Source: Chaetoderma sp. LZ-2023a (lineage: Eukaryota > Mollusca > Caudofoveata > Chaetodermatida > Chaetodermatidae). Taken from it: 64,000 nucleotides of DNA. Position numbers and translations under genes: made by a program. Positions 31,141 to 44,000 of this stretch are shown here, one piece after another (the stretch's first letter is position 1; each line of letters starts with the position of its first letter). The notes under the pieces were generated by a model. That model was not told the origin of the DNA. It did not search any database and worked only from the letters and a program-made list of their open reading frames with translations. Location: contig CM067366.1 in NCBI GenBank assembly GCA_034401795.1, positions 73,887,018-73,951,017 on the forward strand, in the 5' to 3' direction.

Positions 31141-32465
31141 TTTTGCAATGACTGCTCGCTTGATCTTTTCATTGTAAATATTCGAATTTGGATGAAAAAA
31201 CCATTTAAGGTATGTAAGAATATGTAAGTTTTATTTGATATTGTACATTACTTACAAATGCAGAGCAAAGTTACCAGTTTTCGTTTTATACTACAGTTTT
31301 CAGGTAACCCATCGCTGGATAGTTTCATCACTCATAAATTGACATGTATATATTTCACCTGAACAAAGAGGCAATTCTTAAATTCTGCATTCTGCCCACG
31401 TTGCTTCCAGTATACATTGTTACCTGTTTTCGTGACTTACATTCAGACCTGTTTGAAACAAGCCTATGCATCTAAACACACCTCCGAAGTTAGTGTGCCT
31501 AGCTGATGCGGAAACCACTCACAAATTCTGACAGGTATAGTACGGCAGCATTTTTGCAACAGTCTTTGTCCTTAATAGTATGTCCTTGGAAACTGAACGT
31601 CCAAACCATGCAATAGCCATCTCCCCAATGTTATTTTTAGTATATACACTGACACACCTCTCTTTAGACATGTCAGAGGGATGGTGAAACCTGAAGGATT
31701 ATGTTAATACACCCGAACACCGTCCCGAAGTGTGCATGCAGAGCAGGTGCGGAAACAATGCACCAGTTCTGACAAGTAGAGTAAGCCCGCATTTGTACTA
31801 TTTGGCCCTATGTAAAATACACCATTTTCAAGAGGCCGAATCTTAGCCGATATTATCTATCAGACCGATCTCATCAGGAAATATTATTTTCATCATCCCT
31901 ATCACTAATAGGAATAGTTTTGAATGTCATGTTTATAGTTATTAAATAATTTATGCAATAAAACAGTCTATGCACGCTATAGTACTCATTCCCTGTATTT
32001 ATCTACTGTAACAATATCCAACATGGATATATATATCAGATATATGTAGGCTAAAATAGTTTGTAAACATTATAAAAGTATCCGTAAACAATTTATTATG
32101 TATGTCTCTAACTAAAAGTGGTGATATGCAGCATGAGCATATACACTTTGAGCAGGATCATTGGTTGGGTGGGTGGGGATGGGGTTCATTGATGCATTTA
32201 GTGAGAAATGGGCAGTTCATGTGGCATGTACACCCTAAATTCCAAATGCCATGTCGTATGGATGTCATAGGCGCTCATAGCCTTTTGCTTTTAACTCTGC
32301 TTAGATCGGCACACAATTCAGGAATGGGGAGGTTCGGATTCACCCACCCTTCCGAAAAATTTAATTCAGATTTTCTCAATGAAACTAATGCATTTTGGGA
32401 GTATGTACTCCACATCACTCAAAATATGTTATATTAATAATAGTCGTGCAAACTTTGAAAAGTGA
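31141..32465. other. Non-coding stretch with a diverged duplication
   Basis: 31476-31553 and 31716-31799 share CGAAGT..TGTGC, AG..GATGCGGAAAC (or GGTGCGGAAAC), TTCTGACA and TAGAGTA-like blocks, an old local duplication. The rest shows no gene. Confidence 0.4.
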
Positions 32466-32468
32466 TAA

Positions 32469-32665
32469 CCCTTTAATGGTCAAATTTGGTCATGAAAATC
32501 AAAATATTAACTTATTGAATGTCCATTTTCAGGATGGATATTTTTGAAAATTAACCACTAGAATGACTGGCTCGGGTATCGAGCCAGTCATTCCAGTGAT
32601 AAATTCTCAAAAATAGTCTTCTCTTGGCCTGCAAATGGACCTTCCTCAAGACCACTTCTCAAGGA
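32469..32665. mobile_element. TTAA-type hairpin MITE, copy I
   Basis: CCCTTTAATGGTCAAATTTG at the left; ACTGGCTCGGGTATCGAGCC centre; GTCTTCTCTTGGCCTGCAAA on the right. The right terminus is lost. Confidence 0.7.
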
Positions 32666-32984
32666 AGCCATCAAAAGTTATGGACTCCATTGACAATAAC
32701 CAATTCTGAGTGGAGTTTCACGCACCCATCCCTCCACTTCTGTGTACCCCCCACCCCTCCCTCATTATATATGGCACCCTAATGTAGTCATGTAATAAAT
32801 AAAGTTTTTGATATACTTGACAATTTGATGAAAGCTGGTGCTAGTTTAGCTTCTTACCTCTCTTAATACCTATGTTTGATTGTCATTGCATTGCGTGTCT
32901 TGATATGTCATCTTAGCCTTTTACTCCCTTGAATTGTCAGTATCTCAAAATTTAATCCAAGTACACAAGAAGGCAGTTTGAAAT

Positions 32985-33055
32985 TTTGAAACTAATATGA
33001 CTTGCACCTATAGCAGCAACAGAGTCAGTCAAATTAGTTTTAAAATATTCAGCAT
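32985..33055. repeat. Hairpin element of the TGTTGAATATTTT family, copy 7
   Basis: AATTTTGAAACTAATATGAC ... GTCAAATTAGTTTTAAAATA. Confidence 0.6.
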
Positions 33056-33059
33056 AGTT

Positions 33060-33900
33060 TTCCTTACATTATAGAGAATTTGACATTTCTTGTCTGTATA
33101 TGGTAAAAGGGTTAAATTATTAACCACTTCAGGTTTTTTCTTATTTAGTAATGATTTAATCAGTTTCCATGTTTCCTTCATATTATCTTTTTGTTCATCA
33201 AATTTATTATGAAAATAATTTATTTTTGCTGTCCTAATTATCTGATATTAGATATCATATACCCTTTGGTATATACAAGAACCTTTGCTGCGTGCACAAC
33301 AGGTGCTCTGCAGTAAACATTGCCTATCTTAGAAACCTATAAGGTGCAATGCATTTACTGTATTATCTACCTACAGGCTAAGTGGCCTATCAAGGTAGTA
33401 TATGATAAGTATAAGTAATAATCGTGAATCCTGAACGAAAACTGGTGTCTAAAATTTTATCATTAACGATTCACTATTCTAAATTGTAATTTTAAGCAAA
33501 TGTAAGCTAAGGAAATGAATGGAGAGAAAACGATTTAGTTTCTGTAAATACATGCATACCTATTTATGTATTTATTATTATTATTTTTTCTTTACTTCGA
33601 AATTCTCTTTTGCTTGCCTTGAGTAGATCCCGTCTCTTTGGATTAATTTCCTTTAGTCGAATTATTGATAGCGATACAAGTTCTATGGCATACATATATT
33701 TCCCCTTGCCTTTTATATGGGACCGAGATCTCGCTGCTGAACAACAGCCAAATTGTTCGCTTGAGCGCTTTGAGAATACTCAAATAAACACCAACAATTG
33801 CCAGGATAAGAAAACCATCAAGCAGCTAATCCCCTAATTCTCTACATCCTAATATCCCATCCCTCCCCACAGCCTAATGCCCACTAAATTCCCTGCTCTG
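33060..33900. other. Non-coding stretch, no gene recognised
   Basis: AT-rich, with a short ATT run at 33573-33588. No supported feature. Confidence 0.4.
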
Positions 33901-34640
33901 CTTGTAACAAATCTGTTCAAATTAACCAGAAGGCATTATTATGTGACTTGTGTAACAAGTGGGTTCACCTGAGATGTTCTGAACTAAACTCATTTGACTA
34001 CTTACGGCTTGAGACTGATGTGGTGGTGCCTAAAGTGCAACACATCATTCTGTCCATATAACAACATCAAAGAAGACACTGATTACATGCTTGCAATCAC
34101 CACCTCCCACCTGATATTATAAAAACTCTATATAGCACATTAATACTTCCACACATCACATACTGCAATGCTATCTGGAGCAACACACATCAAACTAAAT
34201 TAAAAAAATTAAAATCACTACAAAAGCAATCTGTTAAATATATTCTCACAAGCAGCAAAGGGCCAAGATACCTTTAAAGCAAACAACATTCTAAGACTTG
34301 AAGACATTGGAAAGGTCCAATTATTTACTGTTTTAAGAGATTACCACAATGGCAGCTTACCCACATCAGTATCCAATATTTTTACACCCAATACAGACAT
34401 ACATACTAACAACACGCAAAAAAAAGTTCTAGCATACATGTCGCATATCACCGAACAGAGGCAGCTACATGCACACCATCCCCTCAAGCAATACAATTAT
34501 GGAATAACACAGATGCAGACACACGTGCACAAATTATTACAACAAAGTCATTCAAAAAGTACCAAAAAAAAATTATTGAGAGCTACTAGCAGCCAGATCA
34601 CTAAAACACACACCAGAAACCTTTAATGACAAAAAAGGAG
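33900..34640 (+). pseudogene. Internally deleted CR1/L2-like retrotransposon: PHD finger joined to the RT C-terminus
   Basis: At 33930-34090 the frames read KALLCDLCNKWVHLRCSELN, then after a one-base shift WWCLKCNTSFCPYNN, a PHD-type zinc finger (CxxC, HxxC, CxxC) typical of LINE ORF1 proteins. From about 34125 the similarity jumps to the end of ORF2: TLYSTLILPHITYCNAIWSN, the same region as TLYCTLVLPHLTYCNAIWTA in the 35.9-39.0 kb element. The endonuclease and catalytic RT are missing. Confidence 0.8.
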
Positions 34641-34666
34641 TAATTTCCTATAATGTAATGAATGTT

Positions 34667-34757
34667 CTGTTGGCTATTTTGGGACAAATTTGAACTGCCA
34701 CTGTTGCTGCCTGTGACAGTAACAGACTACAATTGAATCGGTTGCAAAACACTCAAT
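34667..34757. repeat. Hairpin element, diverged copy 8
   Basis: TTCTGTTGGCTATTTTGGGA ... CCACTGTTGCTGCCTGTGAC ... arms only partly paired. Confidence 0.5.
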
Positions 34758-35139
34758 GATTTCACTGTTCACTGTGCATCTGACTGAAATTAAGATATTG
34801 AAATCTTAAGGATTAAAGGTTTAACCACCACCATGGCAGCCATGCTCCAAGACAGCGGAACATGTCCATAGCGGCCACCCACTTTCTGGATCCAGGAGGT
34901 GATGGTCCTTTAAAGCAGATAGACATAAAAACCCATATCCTGAAAAGTCCCAGCCCTGCCGTATTACAAGCCACTACCTATATTCCTAAATGTATGAAAT
35001 AACCAATTTTTAGTGACATATTATTTATTTTTTAATGTTGTATAAATGTGGTCTCTGTAGACAGGTTCTTCCGCTGTAGTGCACCCGGCCACCAGGACAA
35101 CAACTATGTAGAAATATGTACATGTACATGTAATAATAC

Positions 35140-35176
35140 ATGATAGTAATAATGATAGTGAAAATAATAATTAAAA

Positions 35177-35207
<31 letters not shown>

Positions 35208-35285
35208 AATAATACATGTAAATAATAGCAATGGTAATGTCGTTGTTACTGTTATTATTAAATATGATGATAGTAGTAATGCGAC

Positions 35286-35358
<73 letters not shown>

Positions 35359-35437
35359 TTAATAAGAATAATAATAATGGTGGTGACAGCAATAATTACA
35401 CATGATAATAACAATCATTATAATGATAAAACTGATG

Positions 35438-35518
<81 letters not shown>

Positions 35519-35600
35519 CATGTAAATAATAGTAATGGTGTTAATAATATTTTTGTTGTTATTGTTGTTAATAATAATCGTAATTTCACTGAATAGTAAT
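35140..35600. repeat. AAT/ATT trinucleotide microsatellites
   Basis: Two long AAT runs (about 35287-35357 and 35437-35516) joined by imperfect AAT-rich sequence. The poly-Ile and poly-Asn open frames here are artefacts. Confidence 0.95.
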
Positions 35601-35619
35601 AATACTCCGCAAGATAGTC

Positions 35620-35924
35620 ACTCCACTGCCCTCTCCCCCCCCCCACCTCCCCAACCCCCTTTATGTAAAATGTTATGTCATAAGTCATGGCTCCACACGT
35701 ACTTTGTTTAAATGTATTGCATCGTACTTTATATGTCCTTTGTAATATAAAATATCCATGTAAATGTATATAAATGTTATATGTATAAACATAATATTAT
35801 AAATTTATGTTATATGTCAAGGGTCCACCGCATCATAGGCCTTGCCATTGGTGGATGCCTGTATTGAATTGTTGAATTATTTACCGATATGGAAATAAAG
35901 ATTCTTGAATCTTGAATCTTGAAC
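35620..35924 (+). repeat. 3' tail of a CR1/L2-like retrotransposon
   Basis: A C-rich stretch, then GTCCACCGCATCATAGGCCT ... GGTGGATGCC (a hairpin), AATAAAGATTC and the repeat TTGAATC at the end. The same organisation is at 51180-51292. A LINE ORF fragment starts immediately after it. Confidence 0.7.
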
Positions 35925-38900
35925 CCACATATAAATTACAATTATACAGAACACATACAAGACCTCATTCTAAACCCATTTAAACTAAATACTAAGAACT
36001 ATAGTGAAATTAACTCAAACGATGCTAGAAATGACTTAAACATACCATCACAAAACTGTGACTACACACTGCTAAGTAAATTTAATGAAAGCATAATAGA
36101 AAATGAAGAAACATTACCTTCTCACTTATTCATGCTAACACCAGCTCAATACTGACGAAGATAAGTTACACCTTTTCCTAGATATGAGTGCATATGTGTT
36201 TGGGATTATTGGAATTACGGAGACATGGTTAAAAATAGATTCACCCACTACCCTTGTTAACAAAAACAGTTATACATTTATTGGAAAAAAAATGAACTAA
36301 CACGATTGACAATGATGGTAGTGGCAGTGTAGGCATGTACATAAAAGATAACATTCAGTACCTTGAACGTGAAAGCCTCTCCATAACTGAAGAACACATT
36401 GAGACAATATTCATCGAAATTCCAAAACAAAAAGGTAAAAATAAAATCATTGGTACAATTTATAGGCCTATTGACAGTGACTGCAACAAATTCATCGAAT
36501 CATTAGGCAAAATTCTAGATATAATTCAAGCTGAAAACAGGACAGCCTACCTCATGGGTGATTTCAATATTGATCTGAACATACAGAACTGTTGTCAAAC
36601 AAAAGACTTCATCAACCTGTTATAAATACCTACTTCTACGATAACCAAACCAACTAGATTAAACGAATCCAGGGCCATGGTCATTGACAACATATTCTGC
36701 AATAACATTAATCAGAACATTAACAAAACCCAAGGTCTGAATTTTTGTAGCTCACATTTCAGATCACCTGCCAATATTTTTACTAGAAAAACAACAAACA
36801 TTAACAAAAATTTGAGCGTGAAAAATTTGAATGCAGAGATTACTCTCAGGTCAATATAGAAAATCTCAAAAGGTCCATGTCAGAGGTTGACTGGTGTACA
36901 ATAATAGACATACATTCTTGTGAACATGCCTACAACACATTCCATGATATCTGTACAACCTTATTTGAGCACAGCTTCCCCATGAAAGAAAAGAAACAGT
37001 ATAAGCACAATCCTACTAAGCCATGGCTCACGAATGGACTTATAGCTGCCTGCCATAAAAACATCAACTATATTTAACGTTCATCACGTGTCAAACAAAG
37101 CATAACGAAATCCTATTAAAAATACCGAAATAAACTAGATCAAATAATAAAAACATCTAAGAAAACATATTACCATAGTAAATTTGAGCAGTCAAAAAAT
37201 GACATAAAAGAGACATCGAAAATTATCAAATCACCTTTAAATAAGACAAACAAAGTGCAACAAACACAATTTCTCCGCAATAACAAGCTCATTACAGACA
37301 AACTCGAAATTGCTAATGGATTTAATGATTATTTTGTCAAAATAGGCCCAGAACTTTCAAATAAAATTCATTCAACTTCTAACAGCAATTTTACCGACTA
37401 CCTCATACGCAGCTATCAGTCATCTTTCTTACTAATACAGAAGAAATTCTTAACATTTTAAACACCAGCCATTCCCAACAAAAAGTGTCGGCATCGATGG
37501 TTTTGGTGTATCTTTAAAACCTGTGCAGAGGATACACTTATTCCATTCAGCCAGATCTGCAATCTATCCTTAGTGCAAGGTATCTAAAAGTAGCCCGTGT
37601 TACACCAATATACAAAGTCAAGGATTCTACAAATTTGTCAAATTACAGACCAGTCTCCATACTTCCACTTTTCTCAAAACACTTAGAACCTTAATGTATA
37701 ATAGACTGATAAAGTATTTGGATCAAAAATCGATTTTTATATAAATCACAATATGGATTCCGGGAAAAACACCCAACAATGCTTGTAATAGTAGAAATGA
37801 TAGAAAAAATTATTGAATCCTTAGAAAAAAAGCAAAGTATAATAGGCATTTTTGGGACCTCTCGAAGGCTTTTGACACAATTAACCATAAAATCCTATTA
37901 GATAAACTTGCCTATTATGGTATAAGAGGATGTGCACTAGGTTGGTGTCAGAGCTATCTAAGTGAAAGAACTCAATGCGTACAATTTAATGCAACATGCT
38001 CTCAAACCAGGAAACTAACTTGTGTTGTTCCTCATGGATCTATTCTTAGCCCCCTGCTGTACCTTTTATATATGAATGATTTACCAAACCTCTGTAAGCA
38101 CATACCACTAATACTGTTTGCTGATGACACCAATGTCTTTTGCTGTGATGAGAATATAGACAGGTTATACACAAAAGTAAATTTTAAAATGCAAGAAATT
38201 ACAAATTGGTTCTCAATAAATAAACTATTACTAAATGTCGATAAAACTAATTATATGTTATTTACAAACATGACGAAACTAAAAAAAAGAGGTGAAATTC
38301 CAAAAATCTACATTAACAATAAGGAGATTGAAGAAGCCCCATTTGCTAAATTTCTTGGAGTATACTTGGACAAACATCTGACCTGGGCTAAACAAATTGA
38401 AATAATTATGGTAAAAGTGGCCAGGGGCGTAGGTGTAAGACTAAAGCTGTACATGACATCAGACACTGTTAAAACTCTGTACTGCACACTTGTCCTCCCT
38501 CATCTCACCTACTGCAATGCTATCTGGACTGCAGCACACAAGAGCAAACTAACAAAACTCCAAAAGCTTAAGAAAAAATGCATAAAACTCTTTACTAAAC
38601 CAGAACTTGGCCAGAATATATTCAAAACGGCGAAATTACTCAAACTCAAAGATATCGGAAAACTACAGATGTACAATATTGTAAAAGACTTTCACCACAA
38701 TGCATTGCCACAAACCATAACCTCCAACTTTACATTCAACACTGACATCCATAGACACAATACTAGAAATAAATATAATCTACATACCAAATTCACAAGA
38801 ACAGAAACAGGAGCACAACGCATTACAATAACAGCCACAAAATTATGGAACAGCACCAGCACAAAGATACGGGAACAGATCCTAAATAGAAAATCATTCA

Positions 38901-38985
38901 AGAAAATTGTCAGGGAGTCCATAATTGGCGGGGTACTGATTAGATGTGTAGTACATTTGTACTCGTCAATGTAGGGACTCGCTGA
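35925..38985 (+). pseudogene. Non-LTR retrotransposon (CR1/L2-like) ORF2, broken
   Basis: Read across several frames. Endonuclease: FGIIGITETWLKIDSP (about 36190), IIGTIYRPIDSD and YLMGDFNIDLN (to 36570). Linker: KPWLTNGLIAACHK. RT: SNYRPVSILPLFSKHLEP, AFDTINHKILLDKLAYYGIR, then an open 300-codon stretch 38072-38974 with the catalytic LFADDTNVF, KFLGVYLDKHLTW, LPHLTYCNAIW and a C-terminal RITITATKLWNS. Stops or frameshifts lie near 36160, 36625, 36860, 37075, 37460 and 37700-37860, so it cannot encode a full protein. The RT glycine-rich QG motif has become VPHGSILSP. Confidence 0.88.
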
Positions 38986-39031
38986 CAATCAACCCTAACT
39001 AAAAAACATCAGTTGACATAACAAAGCAATT

Positions 39032-39097
<66 letters not shown>

Positions 39098-40860
39098 CAC
39101 TACCACCACCCACCCACCCACCACCAATACCACCAATTCAACTCAGGTCAATCCAATCTGCATGTTACAAACTAACCTACCCATAAACTACAGGGACAGA
39201 GCTTGGCTTTGCCAATACACCAGATTGGCAGTCTAGACAACCATCTGTTATCATTTGACATTTCCGACATCGCTGACCACATAGACCCTCTATGGTATCC
39301 AACACACCGTAACCATGCACAATACACCAACAACCATTAATGCACACTACACTAATCACCATTAATGCAACTGCCGAAGTGCCGGATTAACTCTTTGAAC
39401 CATGCAAAGCCAAATAAGCGTCAAGACCTAATAAAATAATATTTGTCTGCCAATGCTGGGGCTGCTTTGACTAGGAATTGCTTCTGCCACTGGAACAGAC
39501 AGTTTTTTTAATCAGAATAGCCCCCGGATATCAAACAGATTACTAATATTTGTATTGTAGCTGATAATCATGGAATGCAGCGTGAAAGGATTAATGGGTT
39601 GAATGTGTTTAACCTAACCAAACTGGTTGAGGGTATTAGTCCCATATCTAATAGGTAAAACCGGTGTTGTCGGGTAGCGGAGAGGATCTACATAACACTA
39701 GCAGTAAATTTCAATCCAAGATATGTGAGCTGGTCAATGCTGAATCTTTTCGGACTGGGTAGACTGGATGCACCTGCTTTAACCTAAGCAGCAGCAGCTT
39801 TCAGGCTGGCTAGTCCTAACATATCCAGCCATTGCATACATAAGGGGAATTAAGTGAACGGGGCATAGACGTCGAAAGTGTCAAATCCAAACCTTTTTCT
39901 CACCTAGCACCCAGATCTCATATTTACTCTGTACCTGTAGTGGGCGATTACTGCCAGTATGAGTCAATCCCGGCCATCCTATCTATCCCAATTCTGCGTC
40001 AATGCTTTTTATTTATTTCAAATTCTGATCTAATATTCCCCATTTTAGCAATCTACAACTACAATAAGAAACACAGCTCAATACTAGCTGATTAACTACT
40101 GTTGTTATTAATACTATTACTATTATGAAGTTATTATGTGATGCATCTCTTTCGGTATGTTGACTTGCCTACATATATCTGTATGCGGAATTCCTTTGTG
40201 TCGATACCGGGCAATAATTGGCGATACTGGGCAATACCTGGCGATACTGGCCAGGAAATCGGCGATACTGACGTAGAGAAACATCGAGCATTGCATCAAC
40301 GCTTAATTTAAAAAAAAATACGTTGGAGTTTGGCAAGGAGATCGGTTACCGTGAGCACAATTAGGGTTGGTGCGCAAAATGTACGCCTTTTCAATGGTTT
40401 TACCTCGTTAATATAATATTTCCTGTCCTACAACAGCGAAGCAAACAATTTCTTATGTATTTCGCTGTTAAATCATTACCAATATCGAAATGTAGTAGAT
40501 GGATTTTTCTCTTAATATTAGGATAAACACGTGGTTTAATGGAACGCATGCATCAGGATCAGGAAAACCCATCCTCGTGAATTCTCTCTGTGTAGTAAGG
40601 CCCTTGGCCTATTCATGGAATACGTCAGCCAGCCCAGCTTTAATTGGAGTTAATGTGTGTCAATTATATCAATAATGTATACTATTGGAATAGGTGTGCA
40701 ACCGCATCATTCATTCATTCATTCATTCATTCATTCATTCATTCATTCATTCATTGGTACAAACTTTTTTCTTTGTATACAAGTTCAGGGCTGAAGGGTT
40801 ATAGATTAAATCTTGTATATATGTAGTATGTGTATATGGGTGTATATATGTATGTATATA
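38986..40860. other. Non-coding stretch with microsatellites
   Basis: CTA repeat at 39034-39097 followed by CCA-rich sequence. 40200-40270 has degenerate tandem GGCGATACTGGGCAATA motifs (compare 50375-50470). ATTC repeat at 40706-40754. No gene. Confidence 0.55.
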
Positions 40861-40864
40861 CCTC

Positions 40865-40933
40865 TCATACCCTTCGACATAATAATACAAATGATATATA
40901 TCATTTGTATTATTGTGTCGAAGGGTATGAGAT
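40865..40933. repeat. Near-perfect 69-bp palindrome
   Basis: CTCATACCCTTCGACATAAT and AATACAAATGATATAT are mirrored by ATATCATTTGTATT and ATTGTGTCGAAGGGTATGAG. One mismatch (ACATAAT versus ATTGTGT). A single arm-like ATTATTGTGTCGAAGGG recurs at 46138-46154, on the other side of the SINE array. Confidence 0.85.
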
Positions 40934-41095
40934 GTATTAATAGATAAGATCCTATGAAAAGTGGAGTACTGGGTTAATATAAGCTAGGAAATATATGTAT
41001 GAGTATATGCGTGTATATATGTAAAATTTTGTGTGTAGAGTTATTGTACATGTAAATATGTGTATGTATATATGTATTATGTATGTATGTATGTA

Positions 41096-44000
41096 TGTAT
41101 TTTTATTTTATTGACGCACTGGCAACGTGCGGCTTCAATTTCCATGTGCTAACTTAGCCGACAGTGCTGCACCCGTTAGTTTAATTTGTTGATCACCATC
41201 TCCCGGTCGGGGGATCGAACCGCCATTCTGCAACTCCGCATAGTATCAGCAACCATGCATCTTTCCACTGGACCACCGCACCAAGACTATAAGTCAAGGA
41301 TTGGCCGACCAGTTTTCACATGTCTGATATACTGACACACTGACGATTCATATGGGACTATCTGTGGATGCATCTGTCACAATCAATCCTAGGCTTTTAC
41401 GCCTATTGTACTCTGACTCCAGCACGGCTCTGGCAGTATATGTATTTTTATTTTATTGACCCACTGGCAACGTGCGGCTTCAATTTCCATGTGCTAACTT
41501 AGCCGACAGTGCTGCACCCGTTAGTTTAATTTGTTGATCACCATCTCCCGGTCGGGGGATCGAACCGCCATTCTGCAACTCCGCATAGCATCAGCAACCA
41601 GGCATCTTTCCACTGGACCACCGCACCAAGACTATAAGTCAAGGATTGGCCGACCAGCTTTTGTATGTATGTATGTATGTATGTATTTTTATTTTATTGA
41701 CGCACTGGCAACGTGCCGCTTCAATTTCCATGTGCTAACTTAGCCGACAGTGCTGCACCCGTTAGTTTAATTTGTTGATCACCATCTCCCGGTCGGGGGA
41801 TCGAACCGTCATCCTGCAACTCCGCATAGCATCAGCAACCAGGCATCTTTCCACTGGACCACCGCACCAAGACTATAAAGTCAAGGATTGGCCGACCAGT
41901 TTTCACATGTCTGATATACTGACACACTGACGATTCATATGGGACTATCTGTGGATGCATCTGTCACAATCAATCCTAGGCTTTTACGCCTATTGTACTC
42001 TGACTCCAGCACGGCTCTGGCAGTATATGTATTTTTATTTTATTGACGCACTGGCAACGTGCGGCTTCAATTTCCATGTGCTAACTTAGCCGACAGTGCT
42101 GCACCCGTTAGTTTAATTTGTTGATCACCATCTCCCGGTCGGGGGATCGAACCGTCATCCTGCAACTCCGCATAGCATCAGCAACCAGGCATCTTTCCAC
42201 TGGACCACCGCACCAAGACTATAAAGTCAAGGATTGGCCGACCAGTTTTCACATGTCTGATATACTGACACACTGACGATTCATATGGGACTATCTGTGG
42301 ATGCATCTGTCACAATCAATCCTAGGCTTTTACGCCTATTGTACTCTGACTCCAGCACGGCTCTGGCAGTATATGTATTTTTATTTTATTGACGCACTGG
42401 CAACGTGCGGCTTCAATTTCCATGTGCTAACTTAGCCGACAGTGCTGCACCCGTTAGTTTAATTTGTTGATCACCATCTCCCGGTCGGGGGATCGAACCG
42501 CCATTCTGCAACTCCGCATAGCATCAGCAACCATGCATCTTTCCACTGGACCACCGCACCAAGACTATAAGTCAAGGATTGGCCGACCAGTTTTCACGTC
42601 TGATATACTGACACACTGACGATTCATATGGGACTATCTGTGGATGCATCTGTCACAATCAATCCTAGGCTTTTACGCCTATTGTACTCTGACTCCAGCA
42701 CGGCTCTGGCAGTATATGTATTTTTATTTTATTGACGCACTGGCAACGTGCGGCTTCAATTTCCATGTGCTAACTTAGCCGACAGTGCTGCACCCGTTAG
42801 TTTAATTTGTTGATCACCATCTCCCGGTCGGGGGATCGAACCGCCATTCTGCAACTCCGCATAGCATCAGCAACCAGGCATCTTTCCACTGGACCACCGC
42901 ACCAAGACTATAAGTCAAGGATTGGCCGACCAGCTTTTGTATGTATGTATGTATGTATGTATGTATTTTTTATTTTTTTATTGACGCACTGGCAACGTGC
43001 GGCTTCAATTTCCATGTGCTAACTTAGCCGACAGTGCTGCACCCGTTAGTTTAATTTGTTGATCACCATCTCCCGGTCGGGGGATCGAACCGCCATTCTG
43101 CAACTCCGCATAGTATCAGCAACCATGCATCTTTCCACTGGACCACCGCACCAAGACTATAAGTCAAGGATTGGCCGACCAGTTTTCACATGTCTGATAT
43201 ACTGACACACTGACGATTCATATGGGACTATCTGTGGATGCATCTGTCACAATCAATCCTAGGCTTTTACGCCTATTGTACTCTGACTCCAGCACGGCTC
43301 TGGCAGTATATGTATTTTTATTTTATTGACGCACTGGCAACGTGCGGCTTCAATTTCCATGTGCTAACTTAGCCGACAGTGCTGCACCCGTTAGTTTAAT
43401 TTGTTGATCACCATCTCCCGGTCGGGGGATCGAACCGCCATTCTGCAACTCCGCATAGCATCAGCAACCAGGCATCTTTCCACTGGACCACCGCACCAAG
43501 ACTATAAGTCAAGGATTGGCCGACCAGCTTTTGTATGTATGTATGTATGTATGTATTTTTATTTTATTGACGCACTGGCAACGTGCCGCTTCAATTTCCA
43601 TGTGCTAACTTAGCCGACAGTGCTGCACCCGTTAGTTTAATTTGTTGATCACCATCTCCCGGTCGGGGGATCGAACCGTCATCCTGCAACTCCGCATAGC
43701 ATCAGCAACCAGGCATCTTTCCACTGGACCACCGCACCAAGACTATAAAGTCAAGGATTGGCCGACCAGTTTTCACATGTCTGATATACTGACACACTGA
43801 CGATTCATATGGGACTATCTGTGGATGCATCTGTCACAATCAATCCTAGGCTTTTACGCCTATTGTACTCTGACTCCAGCACGGCTCTGGCAGTATATGT
43901 ATTTTAATTTTATTGACGCACTGGCAACGTGCGGCTTCAATTTCCATGTGCTAACTTAGCCGACAGTGCTGCACCCGTTAGTTTAATTTGTTGATCACCA

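Noticed and set aside
32102..32437. 111-codon plus-strand frame
   Set aside because: No domain, no repeat support, unusual composition. Probably chance.
35025..35688. Poly-Ile and poly-Asn proteins
   Set aside because: Translations of AAT/ATT microsatellites.
41531..43613. Repeated 70-codon frames starting MLITISRSGD
   Set aside because: They are the same frame of the SINE unit copied in the array, with the B box encoding SGDRTA. Not genes.
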